From positions 40,374-104,373 of the forward strand of contig JAFGVI010000118.1 of assembly GCA_016938065.1 (NCBI GenBank): a stretch of DNA of 64,000 bases, written 5' to 3'. Of this stretch, positions 13,423-23,545 are shown in pieces. Below the pieces are notes generated by a model. It was not told the DNA's origin and ran no database searches. It saw only the letters and a program-made list of their open reading frames with translations. The position numbers and the translations under genes are program-made. The stretch is from Deltaproteobacteria bacterium. GTDB taxonomy: Bacteria > Desulfobacterota > Anaeroferrophillalia > Anaeroferrophillales > Tharpellaceae. Position 1 is the stretch's first letter, and every line of letters starts with the position of its first letter.

Positions 13423-14346
13423 CTAATCCTGGCGAATCCAGCGCGTGGAGAGAAGGAATCCGGCAATCCCAAGGAAGGTACCCATAAGCAGGAAAAGCAG
13501 TAGAGGCAGCGGCGAAAAAAATTTAAGCTGCAGCACAACCGGCCAATGCGGAACCTGCAGCTGCAGCCAGCCTTTAAAATATCGAAATCCGCCATAAGCC
13601 AGGCCGAGAGCCAGAAAAGAGGCTGCAGACCCCTGGAAAACCCCCTCAAAAAGATAGGGCAAGGCAATAAAACCAGGCGTCGCACCAACCAGATGAAGCA
13701 CTCTGATAGTTTCGCGACGAGCAAAAAGAGAGAGTCGAATGGTACTCGCAACCACAAAAACAGTAACCCCGGAAAGAAAAGCCGCAAAAAGAAAACCAAA
13801 ATATTTAACTGTTTTGAGCAGGGAAAAAAGCTGCCGCAGCCAGCTGCTGCCGTAGACAACCTCATCCACCCCGACCTGCCGGCGCAGCTGACGGGCCAGA
13901 CGTTCAACCGCCTCGACATCGACAACCTTCTCATCCAGGAAAAGCTCTAATGAGGCCGGCAGAGGGTTATCCGGCAAACCCTCCAGGAAATTGGCATCAT
14001 CGCCCAGCGTTACTTTAAAATTTTTAAGGGCCTGATCCCTGGATATATAGATAAAACGTACCACTTCATCCAGTTCGCGACAATAGTTCTGCAGGGACGC
14101 CATTCTCTCCTCATCAATTTTCTCATCAAGGTAGACAACAATACGCAAATCGGTCCGCCAGGCTGAAACCAGTCGAGCCGCATTACTGTAACCTAGAAAA
14201 TAGAGGATCAAAAGGAGCAGGGAGATGGTAATGATTAAAATCGAGATTAAATTAATCACCGGATGCCGCCGGATATTATTGCCGGTCAGCTTAAAGAGCG
14301 GAAAAAGATGGTCGTAAATTTTAGCCATAAGCTTTATATCTTTCAC
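13423..14346 (-). CDS. ftsX: Cell division protein FtsX (ABC permease)
   Basis: N-terminal TM, extracytoplasmic domain, 3 C-terminal TMs, next to ftsE; a shorter start at MAKIYDHLF is plausible. Confidence 0.9.
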   Translation of the reverse strand: MKDIKLMAKIYDHLFPLFKLTGNNIRRHPVINLISILIITISLLLLILYFLGYSNAARLVSAWRTDLRIVVYLDEKIDEERMASLQNYCRELDEVVRFIYISRDQALKNFKVTLGDDANFLEGLPDNPLPASLELFLDEKVVDVEAVERLARQLRRQVGVDEVVYGSSWLRQLFSLLKTVKYFGFLFAAFLSGVTVFVVASTIRLSLFARRETIRVLHLVGATPGFIALPYLFEGVFQGSAASFLALGLAYGGFRYFKGWLQLQVPHWPVVLQLKFFSPLPLLLFLLMGTFLGIAGFLLSTRWIRQD

Positions 14347-14394
14347 AAAGGCTCAAAGTCGCAAAGTTTTTTTGAAAACTTTGCGACTTTCACC

Positions 14395-15063
14395 TCAGTC
14401 AGGCCAGACATAGGTCTGCAGAGATCCTTTATCAAGATAAAAAACCTTGCGCTTGAAGCGCTGCAGCAGAGCCCGGTTATGAGTAACCATGACAACCGTA
14501 GCCCCTTGAGAATTTATATATTTAAAAATATTCATTATCTCTTCGGTAATCTCATAATCAAGGTTACCGGTCGGTTCATCGGCAAGAATAATTTGCGGAT
14601 CGTTAACCAGGGCCCGGGCAATGGCGACGCGCTGCTGTTCCCCCCCCGACAACTGCGGCGGAAGACGTTCCAGCTGACGTTCAATCCCCACCACCTTCAG
14701 CACCTGCCAGACGGCTTTCTGAATCAGTTTGCGCGGGGTTCCGGCTACCTCCAGGGCGAGCGCAACATTATCAAAAACCGTATAGTTGGGAATAAGTTTA
14801 TAATCCTGAAAAACCATCCCCATGCGCCGGCGCAACTTGGCAATGCGCGCCGGCCGCGCCTGCATCAGATCAAGACCGTCGACCACAACCTGTCCACTGT
14901 CCGGCTTCAAATCGGCAAAGAGCAGGCGAAACAGAGTGGTTTTCCCGGCCCCGCTGGGCCCCACAAGATAAACAAACTCACCCCTTTTGACCTCAAAAGA
15001 GATATCCTTCAAAATCAGGTCGGGGTGATTGTAACTTTTATTAAGATGGGATACGCGAATCAT
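14395..15063 (-). CDS. ftsE: Cell division ATP-binding protein FtsE
   Basis: [11 protein letters not shown] start; Walker [25 protein letters not shown] signature, [10 protein letters not shown]. Confidence 0.93.
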   Translation of the reverse strand: MIRVSHLNKSYNHPDLILKDISFEVKRGEFVYLVGPSGAGKTTLFRLLFADLKPDSGQVVVDGLDLMQARPARIAKLRRRMGMVFQDYKLIPNYTVFDNVALALEVAGTPRKLIQKAVWQVLKVVGIERQLERLPPQLSGGEQQRVAIARALVNDPQIILADEPTGNLDYEITEEIMNIFKYINSQGATVVMVTHNRALLQRFKRKVFYLDKGSLQTYVWPD

Positions 15064-16777
15064 CGGCCGCCAGTTCCGCAAGCAGAGACCATAAAGGGGC
15101 CCGGTCTGCCAGAGGCAGCTCCGCGTTGCTGGAACCATCCCGCAGCCGCGCCTCGATAATTCCCCTTTCGAAACTTTTACGGCCCAGGGTCAGGCGCAGA
15201 GGTGCACCGATCAGGTCGGCATCTTTAAATTTAACCCCGGGTCGTTCATTGCGGTCATCGTAAAGAACCGCAATACCGCGACCCTCAAGTTCCGCATAAA
15301 GTGCTTCGCAGGCGGCGGTAACTTCAGCCGATTTAAGATCAAGATTTAAAAGAGCCACCTTAAAAGGGGCGATGGCATAAGGAAAACAGATACCGTTTTC
15401 ATCGTAGTGCTGCTCAATGGCAGCGGCCACGGTACGGCCCACCCCGATACCATAGCAGCCCATCACCAAAGGCCGTTCCTGACCCTCCTGATCAAGAAAG
15501 GTAGCTTTGAGTTTTTCGCTGTATTTCGTACCCAGTTTAAAGATATGGCCCACTTCTATGCCGCGATCAATCTGCAAAAGGCCACCACATCGCGGGCAAC
15601 GGTCACCGGCTCTGACCTGCACCAGATCAGCAACCTTATTGCAGCTGAAATCTCTGCCCCAGATTACCCCCTGCAGATGGAAACCATGCCGGTTTGCACC
15701 ACAGACAACCGCTTCAAGCTCAGGCACCTGCCGATCAACCAGCAACGGCAAAACAGTATCAACCGGCCCGAGATAACCAACCGGCAGACCCAGCTCATCC
15801 GCTATCCGGGATGGCGCCGGAATTTCCAGCCACTCGGCTCCGAGAGCCGCTTTGACCTTGATTTCATTGACCTCCCGGTCACCGGGAACCACCACCAGAC
15901 AAAAGCCGCGGTCACTCTCAAAAATCATACTTTTCAAGATTGCGCCGGGGTCAACCTTGAAAAACGCAGCCACAGATTCAACGGACTCACGATCAGGGGT
16001 TGCAACCGCCGCCGCAGCAGGAGCCGCCGCGTCCGCCGCGCACTTATCCGCGGCCGCAAACCGGCCTTCAGCTTTTTCCACATTCGCAGCATAAGCACAG
16101 GCCTGACAACTGGCTACCGCATCTTCCCCGGACTCGGCGAGTACGACGAACTCATGGGAAAAGCTCCCGCCGATCGCGCCTGAGTCAGCCTCAACCGCAC
16201 GGAAATCGAGCCCGCAAAGGGAAAAGATCCGGCTGTAAGCCTCACGCATCCCCTGATAGCTGATACCGGCAGCAGCATCATCCACATCAAAGCTGTAGGC
16301 ATCTTTCATAATAAACTCACGACCGCGCATCAGCCCGAAACGAGGCCTGATTTCGTCCCTGAATTTAGTCTGAATCTGATAAAGGTTCAACGGCAGCTGA
16401 CGATATGAGCGCACCTCATGACGAACCAGATCGGTAATCACCTCTTCATGGGTCGGACCAAAACAGAAATTACGCTGATGCCGATCTGTAATCCGCAAAA
16501 GTTCCTTACCATAAAAGTCCCAGCGCCCGCTCTCCTGCCAGAGTTCAGCCGGCTGCACGGCCGGCAGCAAAAGCTCCTGAGCTCCGGCCCGATTCATCTC
16601 CTGGCGAATAATCGCCTCAACATTGCGCAAAGCCATCAATCCCATCGGCAGATAAGAGTAGATTCCGGCTGCGAGCCGACGCACCATGCCGGCACGCAGC
16701 ATCAAACGATGACTGATAACCTCAGCTTCGGCCGGCTCTTCTTTCAACGTCGGCAGATACATTCTGGAAAAACGCAT
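15041..16777 (-). CDS. proS: Prolyl-tRNA synthetase
   Basis: Bacterial ProS: FSRMYLPTLKEEPAEAEVISHRLMLRAG, GPTHEEVIT, YbaK-like insertion domain, MGCYGIGVGRTVAAAIEQ; start chosen at MRFSRMY. Confidence 0.95.
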   Translation of the reverse strand: MRFSRMYLPTLKEEPAEAEVISHRLMLRAGMVRRLAAGIYSYLPMGLMALRNVEAIIRQEMNRAGAQELLLPAVQPAELWQESGRWDFYGKELLRITDRHQRNFCFGPTHEEVITDLVRHEVRSYRQLPLNLYQIQTKFRDEIRPRFGLMRGREFIMKDAYSFDVDDAAAGISYQGMREAYSRIFSLCGLDFRAVEADSGAIGGSFSHEFVVLAESGEDAVASCQACAYAANVEKAEGRFAAADKCAADAAAPAAAAVATPDRESVESVAAFFKVDPGAILKSMIFESDRGFCLVVVPGDREVNEIKVKAALGAEWLEIPAPSRIADELGLPVGYLGPVDTVLPLLVDRQVPELEAVVCGANRHGFHLQGVIWGRDFSCNKVADLVQVRAGDRCPRCGGLLQIDRGIEVGHIFKLGTKYSEKLKATFLDQEGQERPLVMGCYGIGVGRTVAAAIEQHYDENGICFPYAIAPFKVALLNLDLKSAEVTAACEALYAELEGRGIAVLYDDRNERPGVKFKDADLIGAPLRLTLGRKSFERGIIEARLRDGSSNAELPLADRAPLWSLLAELAADDSRIPS

Positions 16778-16865
16778 ACAGTTCCTTTTTAGTCTTAGTG
16801 TAATAAAATTAATGCAGCAACGTGTGTAGGCTTTGTAGAAAGTCCCTCCCCGATTGTCAAGCATA

Positions 16866-16901
16866 AAAAAGCCCCGACTTATTATAAGTCGGGGCTTTTA
16901 A
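16866..16901. terminator. Rho-independent terminator, bidirectional
   Basis: AAAAGCCCCGACTTA-TTA-TAAGTCGGGGCTTTT perfect stem between cooS and proS. Confidence 0.9.
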
Positions 16902-16975
16902 TATTTCATTCTATCTCGAAACTACCCTTAAAAGCAGAGACTATCCCGATGCGGGCATCGCCCGCGAGCTCGCTT

Positions 16976-18940
16976 TTACAGTTCGCGACGGTCAGCCATA
17001 TCGAAAAGTTTACGCTCCTGCTTGACGTTGATGCCTAAAGCTTCGCGTTTTTTATCGATATGAGCGATCATCTTGGCAGCATGCTCATAAGGATCAATGG
17101 CAAAATCCCACATGCCGCCGACTTCCGCTTCCAGACCTTTAAAAAGATGCTCTTTGAATTTGGTACCATCGGTAACCGGGAAAGCGGCGCCGAAGACGGT
17201 ATAGACGCCGGATGAAACAAAGTACTGACCGATGGAGATAGCCTTTTCACTCATCCACTCAGGAGCGGAACCGGCGACCGGAAGATCGGAAAGTCTTTCA
17301 CCCAGACCGCCTTCTTTAAGAACGGCGGAAGCGGCGATCAGAATACGGCTGTTATCAACACAGGAACCCAAGCTCAATACCGGCGGAATACCGACTGTTT
17401 CGCAGATTTCAGCCAGACCGGGGCCGGCAAATTTGGCCGCTTCAGGGGTTAACAGTCCAGCCTTACCCAGAGCAATTGTGGAGCAACCGGTCTGCAGTAC
17501 GAGAACGTCATTCTTGATCAGCTCTTTTACAACTTCAGTGTGAACCCAGTCATGTTTGACGCGGGGGTTAGTACAACCGACAACCCCGGCAACGCCGCGG
17601 ATGCGACCGCTGATGATGGCATCATTCAACGGACGGTAAGAGGGGCGATAGGTTCCACCGAGATGATAAAGAATGCTTTCATGACCGAAACCATGAATAC
17701 CGATGTGCTTGTTCTGCGGAATTTCAACCGGTTTCGTCCGGTTTTTAAAACGGGCAATCGCCAGTTCGACAACCTTATCAACACACTCACGGGGATTGGT
17801 CTCATCGAGCTGAATATGGGTCGCACCTTCGATGTGGGCCCGATAGTTGGTCGTAATGAAAGGGGTGCCGTAACAGGCGGCAACCGGAGAAAGACCTTGT
17901 TTGATACACTGAACGTCAACCGCCATGGCATCAACCGCCCCGGTCACAAGCAGGGCTTCCGTCGACATGAAGTTACCGGCATGAGGAATACCATGACGCA
18001 TCAGAACTTCTGCCCCGGAACAGCACATCCCTGCCAGAACAATACCCTCGGCCCCGGCGGCTTTGGCTTTTTCAATCATTTTGGGGTCATTGACGGAATC
18101 GATCATGGCCTCGAACATAATGGGCTCATGACCGTTAATGACAACGTTAACCTTTTTCTCTTCCAGACAACCCATATCAACATAGGCATCAATCGGTTTC
18201 GGAGTGCCGAACAGAATATCGGAAATCTCGGTAGCAACCATCGAACCACCCCAGCCATCGGAGAGAGCGGTGCGCTGAAACTGACGGGAAATGTTGACAT
18301 AATGCTGGTCAACCCCGATATGGGTACGATGCATCATCTCCATCAGTTCACGCATGGCGCCGCGAGGAACGATACCCAGTTCACGCCAGCGCTCCAGGGT
18401 TTTTTCCGGAACCCGTTTCATAAACGGAATCTCGCCCTCAACCTGAGTATAGGTCTTCTCCAGCTCTTCGGCCAGCTCAACCCCTAACTCCAGGATCTCA
18501 CGATCTTTAATTACGCCATCAACCTCGACCGTTGTCGGAATATCGAGATAGCCGCAAACCTCTTTCAGCTTGGTGACATCTTTAATACGGAAACCATCGA
18601 CCTTGCCATGAACGACCTCTTTGAAACAGTCAAGCATACCCATACCATGGTCGGTATGGGCAGCCGCACCAGCAACGACCATGCGGGCAAAGTTACGAGC
18701 AGAGATTGTATCAATCGTGGCCCCACAGACGCCGACTTTAGCATAAGGATCTTTGGGGCTCATCCGACAGGGGCCCATGGAACAGTTTTTACAACAGGCG
18801 GATACGGCGCCGATGGGACAGGCGGCCATATCATTGGCCCGATGAAAGGAGATCTGAACGCCATCTTTCTGAGCTTTTTCCAGCATCTGAATGGTGCTGG
18901 GACAGATTGTCGCTTCCTGAATATTTAACTCTTTTGCCAT
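16976..18940 (-). CDS. cooS: Anaerobic carbon monoxide dehydrogenase catalytic subunit
   Basis: 654 aa; CKNCSMGPCRM cluster B/D motif, AGMCCSGAEVLMRHG, LQTGCSTIALGKAG; RBS AGGAGGT upstream. Confidence 0.95.
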   Translation of the reverse strand: MAKELNIQEATICPSTIQMLEKAQKDGVQISFHRANDMAACPIGAVSACCKNCSMGPCRMSPKDPYAKVGVCGATIDTISARNFARMVVAGAAAHTDHGMGMLDCFKEVVHGKVDGFRIKDVTKLKEVCGYLDIPTTVEVDGVIKDREILELGVELAEELEKTYTQVEGEIPFMKRVPEKTLERWRELGIVPRGAMRELMEMMHRTHIGVDQHYVNISRQFQRTALSDGWGGSMVATEISDILFGTPKPIDAYVDMGCLEEKKVNVVINGHEPIMFEAMIDSVNDPKMIEKAKAAGAEGIVLAGMCCSGAEVLMRHGIPHAGNFMSTEALLVTGAVDAMAVDVQCIKQGLSPVAACYGTPFITTNYRAHIEGATHIQLDETNPRECVDKVVELAIARFKNRTKPVEIPQNKHIGIHGFGHESILYHLGGTYRPSYRPLNDAIISGRIRGVAGVVGCTNPRVKHDWVHTEVVKELIKNDVLVLQTGCSTIALGKAGLLTPEAAKFAGPGLAEICETVGIPPVLSLGSCVDNSRILIAASAVLKEGGLGERLSDLPVAGSAPEWMSEKAISIGQYFVSSGVYTVFGAAFPVTDGTKFKEHLFKGLEAEVGGMWDFAIDPYEHAAKMIAHIDKKREALGINVKQERKLFDMADRREL

Positions 18941-19170
18941 TGTTTACTACCTCCTTGATAGTGTTTTAATCGTGGCATAATAAAAAGATCATTACGGCAC
19001 TGTAAGCCGAAACGAAACTATAAACTCGCGGGCAGACTTTAGCAAGGAGTGTACCACGCGCTGCACTATTTAAAAAAATCTCTCAACTCGCAGAATTTAC
19101 CTTGAGGGATCTCACTTTCAACACTTTTATTTCACTTATCAAGCGACTGCTCACTATCAGACAACCCCCC

Positions 19171-19201
19171 TGCGTAGTACGAAAATATTTCGCGCTACGC
19201 A
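19171..19201. other. Intergenic 31-nt hairpin (TGCGTAG...CTACGCA)
   Basis: tgcgtagtacgaaaatatttcgcgctacgca: 13 pairs (one G-T), one A-C mismatch, 3-nt loop. Confidence 0.55.
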
Positions 19202-19334
19202 AAAAATTCGCGAATTATTCTCCGGCAGAAGAACCCCGAAATAGCATTTTTACAAATTCAGCGCTCTTGACTTGCAAGCATTTTTCCACTATCAGAAAAG
19301 GCCGCCGGCGAAAAGTTCATTTTAGACGCCGCTG

Positions 19335-19367
19335 AGACTTGGCTAAGACTTGGCTAAGACTTGCAAG
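19335..19367. repeat. Short tandem repeat, 11-bp unit agacttggcta (2 exact + 1 diverged copy)
   Basis: agacttggcta|agacttggcta|agacttgcaag. Confidence 0.7.
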
Positions 19368-19432
19368 ATCAACCACGACCAAAAAAAAATCAACCGGGAA
19401 CTCTCCGCGAAAGCTTCGCCGAAACTGAGTCT

Positions 19433-19729
19433 ATGCACACCTTCGACAGCGATCCCTTAACCCCGCCGATCATGACCGAGACCATGGCTAAACTGCTGCT
19501 GGGGCAGAGACATTGGCGGGAAGCCCTCGATATCTATAGAGAACTCTGCCGGCAACACCCTGACAAGGCTGGACTTTACAAAGCGGAAATCGCGCAGATA
19601 GAGGGCTATTTCAAACCGCAGACCAATCCGGAGACGATCCTGAAAAGAGAGCGGACAAAAAAACAGATAGCGCAACTTGAAAATCTTCTGCGGATTGTGA
19701 GCGGCAGCCGCGAAGAGAGAAACAGGTAA
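19433..19729 (+). CDS. Small TPR-like hypothetical protein
   Basis: MHTFDSDPLTPPIMTETMAKLLLGQRHWREALDIYRELCRQHPDKAGLY resembles a single TPR; immediately upstream of aroQ; start uncertain. Confidence 0.65.
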   Translation: MHTFDSDPLTPPIMTETMAKLLLGQRHWREALDIYRELCRQHPDKAGLYKAEIAQIEGYFKPQTNPETILKRERTKKQIAQLENLLRIVSGSREERNR

Positions 19730-19733
19730 TTTC

Positions 19734-20168
19734 ATGAAGATTCTGACAATTCACGGCCCCAACCTCAACCTGCTGGGACAGCGTGAACCGGAAATCTACG
19801 GCAGGCAAAGCCTGAATATGATAGACAATGAAATCGGCCGACGGGGAGAGCGGCTCGGCATAGCAACGGTCTGCCGCCAGAGCAATCATGAGGGCGAAAT
19901 CATCGACTGGCTGCATCAGGCCGCAGAAAATGACTTCACAGGCATCATCCTGAATCCCGCCGGTTTTACTCATACCAGCGTCGCCATTCGCGACGCCATT
20001 GCCGCCATTGAGATTCCGGTCATCGAAGTCCACCTGAGCAATATCAGCAGCCGCGACGACTTCCGCCAGAAATCTTTGACGGCAGCCGTCTGCCGTGGTA
20101 CAATCAGCGGTTTTGGTGCCGCCTCCTACCTGGTTGCTCTGGAAACCTTTAAAATATTACTCAACTGA
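19734..20168 (+). CDS. aroQ: Type II 3-dehydroquinate dehydratase
   Basis: HGPNLNLLGQREPEIYG, QSNHEGEIIDW, NPAGFTHTSVAIRDA, EVHLSNI. Confidence 0.96.
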   Translation: MKILTIHGPNLNLLGQREPEIYGRQSLNMIDNEIGRRGERLGIATVCRQSNHEGEIIDWLHQAAENDFTGIILNPAGFTHTSVAIRDAIAAIEIPVIEVHLSNISSRDDFRQKSLTAAVCRGTISGFGAASYLVALETFKILLN

Positions 20169-20219
20169 CCCGGCAAATTGACTCAGCAAAACAATACAAT
20201 CATCTTAAACTGAAACTAT

Positions 20220-21311
20220 ATGAACATATATCTCCGTCGGCTTGAAAACCTGCGCCGACTGCTCGATAAAGTCAAGTGCGATGCCTTTCTCATCAATCAC
20301 CCGGCCAACCTCAGCTACTATACCGGTTACAGCGGCGACAGTGCCTACCTTCTGCTGAGCCCTGATCGCAGCTGTTTTTTTACTGATGGACGCTATACGA
20401 CACAGGCCGCATCCGAGATTCCCGAGTCGGTCGAACTTATTGAAATAACCTCATTCAACAGCCTCTGCCAGCATCTCAACACCTTTCACGACATAAACAG
20501 AGTCGGGGTTGATGAACGAAAATTAAGCGCTGAAAGCTGGCTCAAACTGAGCCAGCTTTTAAAAGGCGGAGAACCCCTGGTCGCCGTCGCCGAAACCCTC
20601 TGCCAACCCCGCAGATACAAGGATGAAAACGAGATCTATCTTCTGCGCCGGGCGGTCGCCATTGCCGAGGAGGCCCTGCAGAAGAGCTTGAGCTTACTGC
20701 GTCCCGGCACCAGCGAGCGTGATCTGGCGGCCGAAATAGAGTACCAGATCCGCCGCGCCGGCGGCGAGAAGGCCGCCTTTCCCCTGATTGTCGCGAGCGG
20801 GCCCCGCTCCGCCATGCCGCACGGGGTTGCTTCCGACCGTTTCATCAATCCCGGCGACCTGGTCACCATAGATTTCGGCGCCTGTTATCAGGGCTACCAC
20901 AGCGACCAGACCTGCACCTTCTTTCTCGAAGAACCCGGGCCCGAAAGCAAAAAGGTTTACGAAGCTCTTTACCAAGCCCAGAGAAATGGTTTCAACGCTG
21001 TGAAAAACGGCATCACTACCCGGGAACTCGATCGCCTGGTCAGAGACGTACTGACCGAATCAGGGCTCGGCCACAGTTTCAGCCACGGCACCGGACATGG
21101 TATCGGCCTGGAAATCCATGAAGCCCCTTCAATCTCTCCGCACGGCCCGGATGAAATTCTGCAACCGGGCATGGTTTTTACGATTGAGCCGGGCTGTTAT
21201 TTCCCGGGGCGCTGGGGCATCAGAATTGAAGATATGGTCTACCTAACTCCTCAGGGAGCTGAAAAATTAACTACTATCGATAAAAGTCTGGCAAAGATGA
21301 TTATCGCTTAA
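20220..21311 (+). CDS. M24 family Xaa-Pro aminopeptidase/dipeptidase
   Basis: VTIDFGACYQGYHSDQT, HGTGHGIGLEIHE, FTIEPGCYFPG, GIRIEDMV. Confidence 0.93.
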   Translation: MNIYLRRLENLRRLLDKVKCDAFLINHPANLSYYTGYSGDSAYLLLSPDRSCFFTDGRYTTQAASEIPESVELIEITSFNSLCQHLNTFHDINRVGVDERKLSAESWLKLSQLLKGGEPLVAVAETLCQPRRYKDENEIYLLRRAVAIAEEALQKSLSLLRPGTSERDLAAEIEYQIRRAGGEKAAFPLIVASGPRSAMPHGVASDRFINPGDLVTIDFGACYQGYHSDQTCTFFLEEPGPESKKVYEALYQAQRNGFNAVKNGITTRELDRLVRDVLTESGLGHSFSHGTGHGIGLEIHEAPSISPHGPDEILQPGMVFTIEPGCYFPGRWGIRIEDMVYLTPQGAEKLTTIDKSLAKMIIA

Positions 21312-21370
21312 TTCGGTGAAGTCAACGCTTCACCAAACAAAACCATACTTAATTACAAAGGAAAAGGAAC

Positions 21371-21931
21371 ATGCATTCAACCCAAGATTTTCGCCGTGGC
21401 CTGCGGATAGAAATTAACGATGAACCCTTTATTATTGTTGATTTTCAACATGTAAAACCGGGAAAAGGCGGAGCTTTTGTCCGCACCAAACTGAAAAATC
21501 TGCTCAACGGCAACGTTGTCGACCGCACCTTCCGCTCCGGGGAGAAGGTCGGCAAGCCCGATATCGAAGAAAAAGAGATGCAGTACCTTTACAATGACGG
21601 CGATTTTCACTTCATGGACAATGATACCTACGAACAGACTGCAATCTCGGCCGAGCTTGTCGGCAGTGCCAAGGATTTTCTGCAGGAGAACAGCATTGTC
21701 AACGTGCTCTTCTATAAAGGCCGGGCCGTCAATCTGGAACTGCCGACCTTTGTTACTCTGGAAGTAACCGAAGCCGAACCCGGTCTCAAGGGCGATACCG
21801 CCAGCAGTGTCACCAAACCGGTTACCGTCGAAACCGGAGCCCGCATCAACGTTCCGCTGTTCATCAACCCCGGCGACCGGCTGAAGATCGACACGCGCAC
21901 AGGTGAATATATCGAGCGGGTCAAATCCTGA
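21371..21931 (+). CDS. efp: Translation elongation factor P
   Basis: KPGKGGAFVRTKLKNL, MDNDTYEQ, INVPLFINPGDRLKIDTRTGEYIERV. Confidence 0.97.
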   Translation: MHSTQDFRRGLRIEINDEPFIIVDFQHVKPGKGGAFVRTKLKNLLNGNVVDRTFRSGEKVGKPDIEEKEMQYLYNDGDFHFMDNDTYEQTAISAELVGSAKDFLQENSIVNVLFYKGRAVNLELPTFVTLEVTEAEPGLKGDTASSVTKPVTVETGARINVPLFINPGDRLKIDTRTGEYIERVKS

Positions 21932-22608
21932 TGCCCCCTCTGGAAAAAAACTTCATCATCACGATTGACGGACCATCGGGTGCGGGCAAGAGTACGGTCA
22001 GCAAAAAAATTGCGGCCCGCCTGAACTTGATTTACATCGACACAGGGGCCATGTACCGTTGCGTTGCCTGGGCGGCGCGGGAAGCCGGCCTTGAGATGAG
22101 TTGCACAAGTGAAATGATAACGCTGCTGCAGGGGATCGAAATTCGTTTTCAGACCGCCGCCGGCAACCTGGTTTTCTGCAACGGCAAAGAGGTTACCGAC
22201 CTGATCCGCAGCCCTGAAATCGACCGTCTCTCTTCGGCGGTTTCCGGACTTCCCTGCGTCCGTGCGGCCCTCCTGCCCCTGCAGAGAGCCGCGGCCCGGA
22301 ACCAACCCGCCATCATCGACGGAAGAGATGCCGGAACCGTTATTTTTCCTCAGGCTGATCTTAAGATCTACCTTGATGCCGATCTCGACACAAGGGCCCG
22401 GCGCCGTCTGGCCGAGCAGCAGCTGCAGGCCGGCGTCGATCTGGAAAGTGTCACCGCCGCCATCGCCAACCGCGACCGGGCTGACAGCTCCCGCTCCCAG
22501 GCGCCGCTGCGCCGGGCCGATGATGCCGTCCTCATAGATTCCACCAGCCAGGACATCGAAAGCGTTTGCCAACACATTATTGAACTCTACGAGAAGCTGA
22601 AAAAGTGA
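21931..22608 (+). CDS. cmk: Cytidylate kinase
   Basis: ITIDGPSGAGKSTVSK, YIDTGAMYR, DGRDAGTVIFPQAD. Confidence 0.96.
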   Translation: MPPLEKNFIITIDGPSGAGKSTVSKKIAARLNLIYIDTGAMYRCVAWAAREAGLEMSCTSEMITLLQGIEIRFQTAAGNLVFCNGKEVTDLIRSPEIDRLSSAVSGLPCVRAALLPLQRAAARNQPAIIDGRDAGTVIFPQADLKIYLDADLDTRARRRLAEQQLQAGVDLESVTAAIANRDRADSSRSQAPLRRADDAVLIDSTSQDIESVCQHIIELYEKLKK

Positions 22609-23474
22609 AAGCAAAACTTGAAATCAAGGTTGCTCAAACCGCTGGCTTCTGTTTCGGGGTGCATCGGGCCGTCAATCTCGCCAAAGAGGCTCCGGAAAAA
22701 TTCCCCGGCCAGCAGATTCACACCCTGGGCCCGATCATCCATAATCCTCAGGTCGTCATTCAACTGGCCGCATTGGGCGTCAGGCAGGCCGACAGCCTCG
22801 ATCAGATCAGTCAAGGGGTTGTCATTATCAGATCCCACGGCATAACCAGACAACTGGCCCGGAAACTCGAACAGCGCCCGGATTTAACCGTGATCGATGC
22901 GACCTGCCCTTTTGTCCGGCGCGCACAGGAAATTGTCGCCAAAATGAGCGCGGCCGACTATCAGGTCGTCATTATCGGGGAGCCCGACCATCCCGAGGTA
23001 GCCGGCCTCATCAGCTATGGAGAGCCGCAGCGCACTCAGGTCATCTCCAGAAAAGCTGATATTCCCGCAGCCTTTTTCACCAAGGGCAAGACGCCCCGGA
23101 TCGCCCTGCTGGCGCAAACCACCCAGTCGCAGAAACTCTACAACCGGATCAGCCTCGCCTTACTCCCCCTTAAAGGGGAGCTGCGCTGTTTCAACACCAT
23201 CTGCACTGCCACCAGCGATCGCCAGAGTGAGGCTCTTGAACTCGCCGGAAGTTGCGACTGCATGCTTATTATCGGCGGCCGCAACAGTGCCAACACCAAC
23301 CGCCTGCATGAACTCTGCAAAGAGAAGCAGAACGCTTCCTATCACATCGAAACCGCCGCAGACATTCAGAACCGGTGGTTTGCCGACAAACAGACAGTCG
23401 GCATCAGCGCCGGAGCCTCAACCCCGAAATGGCTGATTGACGAAGTCCTGGCGCAGCTGCAGCAGCTCTGCTGA
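22605..23474 (+). CDS. ispH: 4-hydroxy-3-methylbut-2-enyl diphosphate reductase
   Basis: TAGFCFGVHRAV, GPIIHNP, DATCPFV, ISAGASTP; GTG start overlapping the cmk stop. Confidence 0.95.
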   Translation: MKAKLEIKVAQTAGFCFGVHRAVNLAKEAPEKFPGQQIHTLGPIIHNPQVVIQLAALGVRQADSLDQISQGVVIIRSHGITRQLARKLEQRPDLTVIDATCPFVRRAQEIVAKMSAADYQVVIIGEPDHPEVAGLISYGEPQRTQVISRKADIPAAFFTKGKTPRIALLAQTTQSQKLYNRISLALLPLKGELRCFNTICTATSDRQSEALELAGSCDCMLIIGGRNSANTNRLHELCKEKQNASYHIETAADIQNRWFADKQTVGISAGASTPKWLIDEVLAQLQQLC

Positions 23475-23479
23475 AAAAG

Positions 23480-23516
23480 AGAGGGCGGAACCGGCACTGC
23501 CGAATCCGCCCTCTCG
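23480..23516 (-). terminator. Terminator hairpin at convergent gene ends
   Basis: GAGAGGGCGGA...TCCGCCCTCTC; T-run on the minus-strand exit side. Confidence 0.8.
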
Positions 23517-23545
23517 TCAAGGATCACACTATAAAATCTGCCCGC

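Noticed and set aside
13422-13934. N-terminal extension of the EnvC-like ORF
   Set aside because: Overlaps ftsX in another frame and is Phe/Leu-rich noise; a good start with signal peptide exists at 13421.
14263-15159. 298-aa ORF antisense to ftsE/ftsX
   Set aside because: Shadow ORF over two confident genes.
17540-18487. 315-aa ORF antisense to cooS
   Set aside because: Shadow ORF produced by the codon composition of cooS; the Gly/Asn/His-rich translation is not protein-like.
19351-19365. TGGCTAAGACTTGC as a sigma54 promoter
   Set aside because: Spacing between GG and GC is one base short; better explained by the short tandem repeat.
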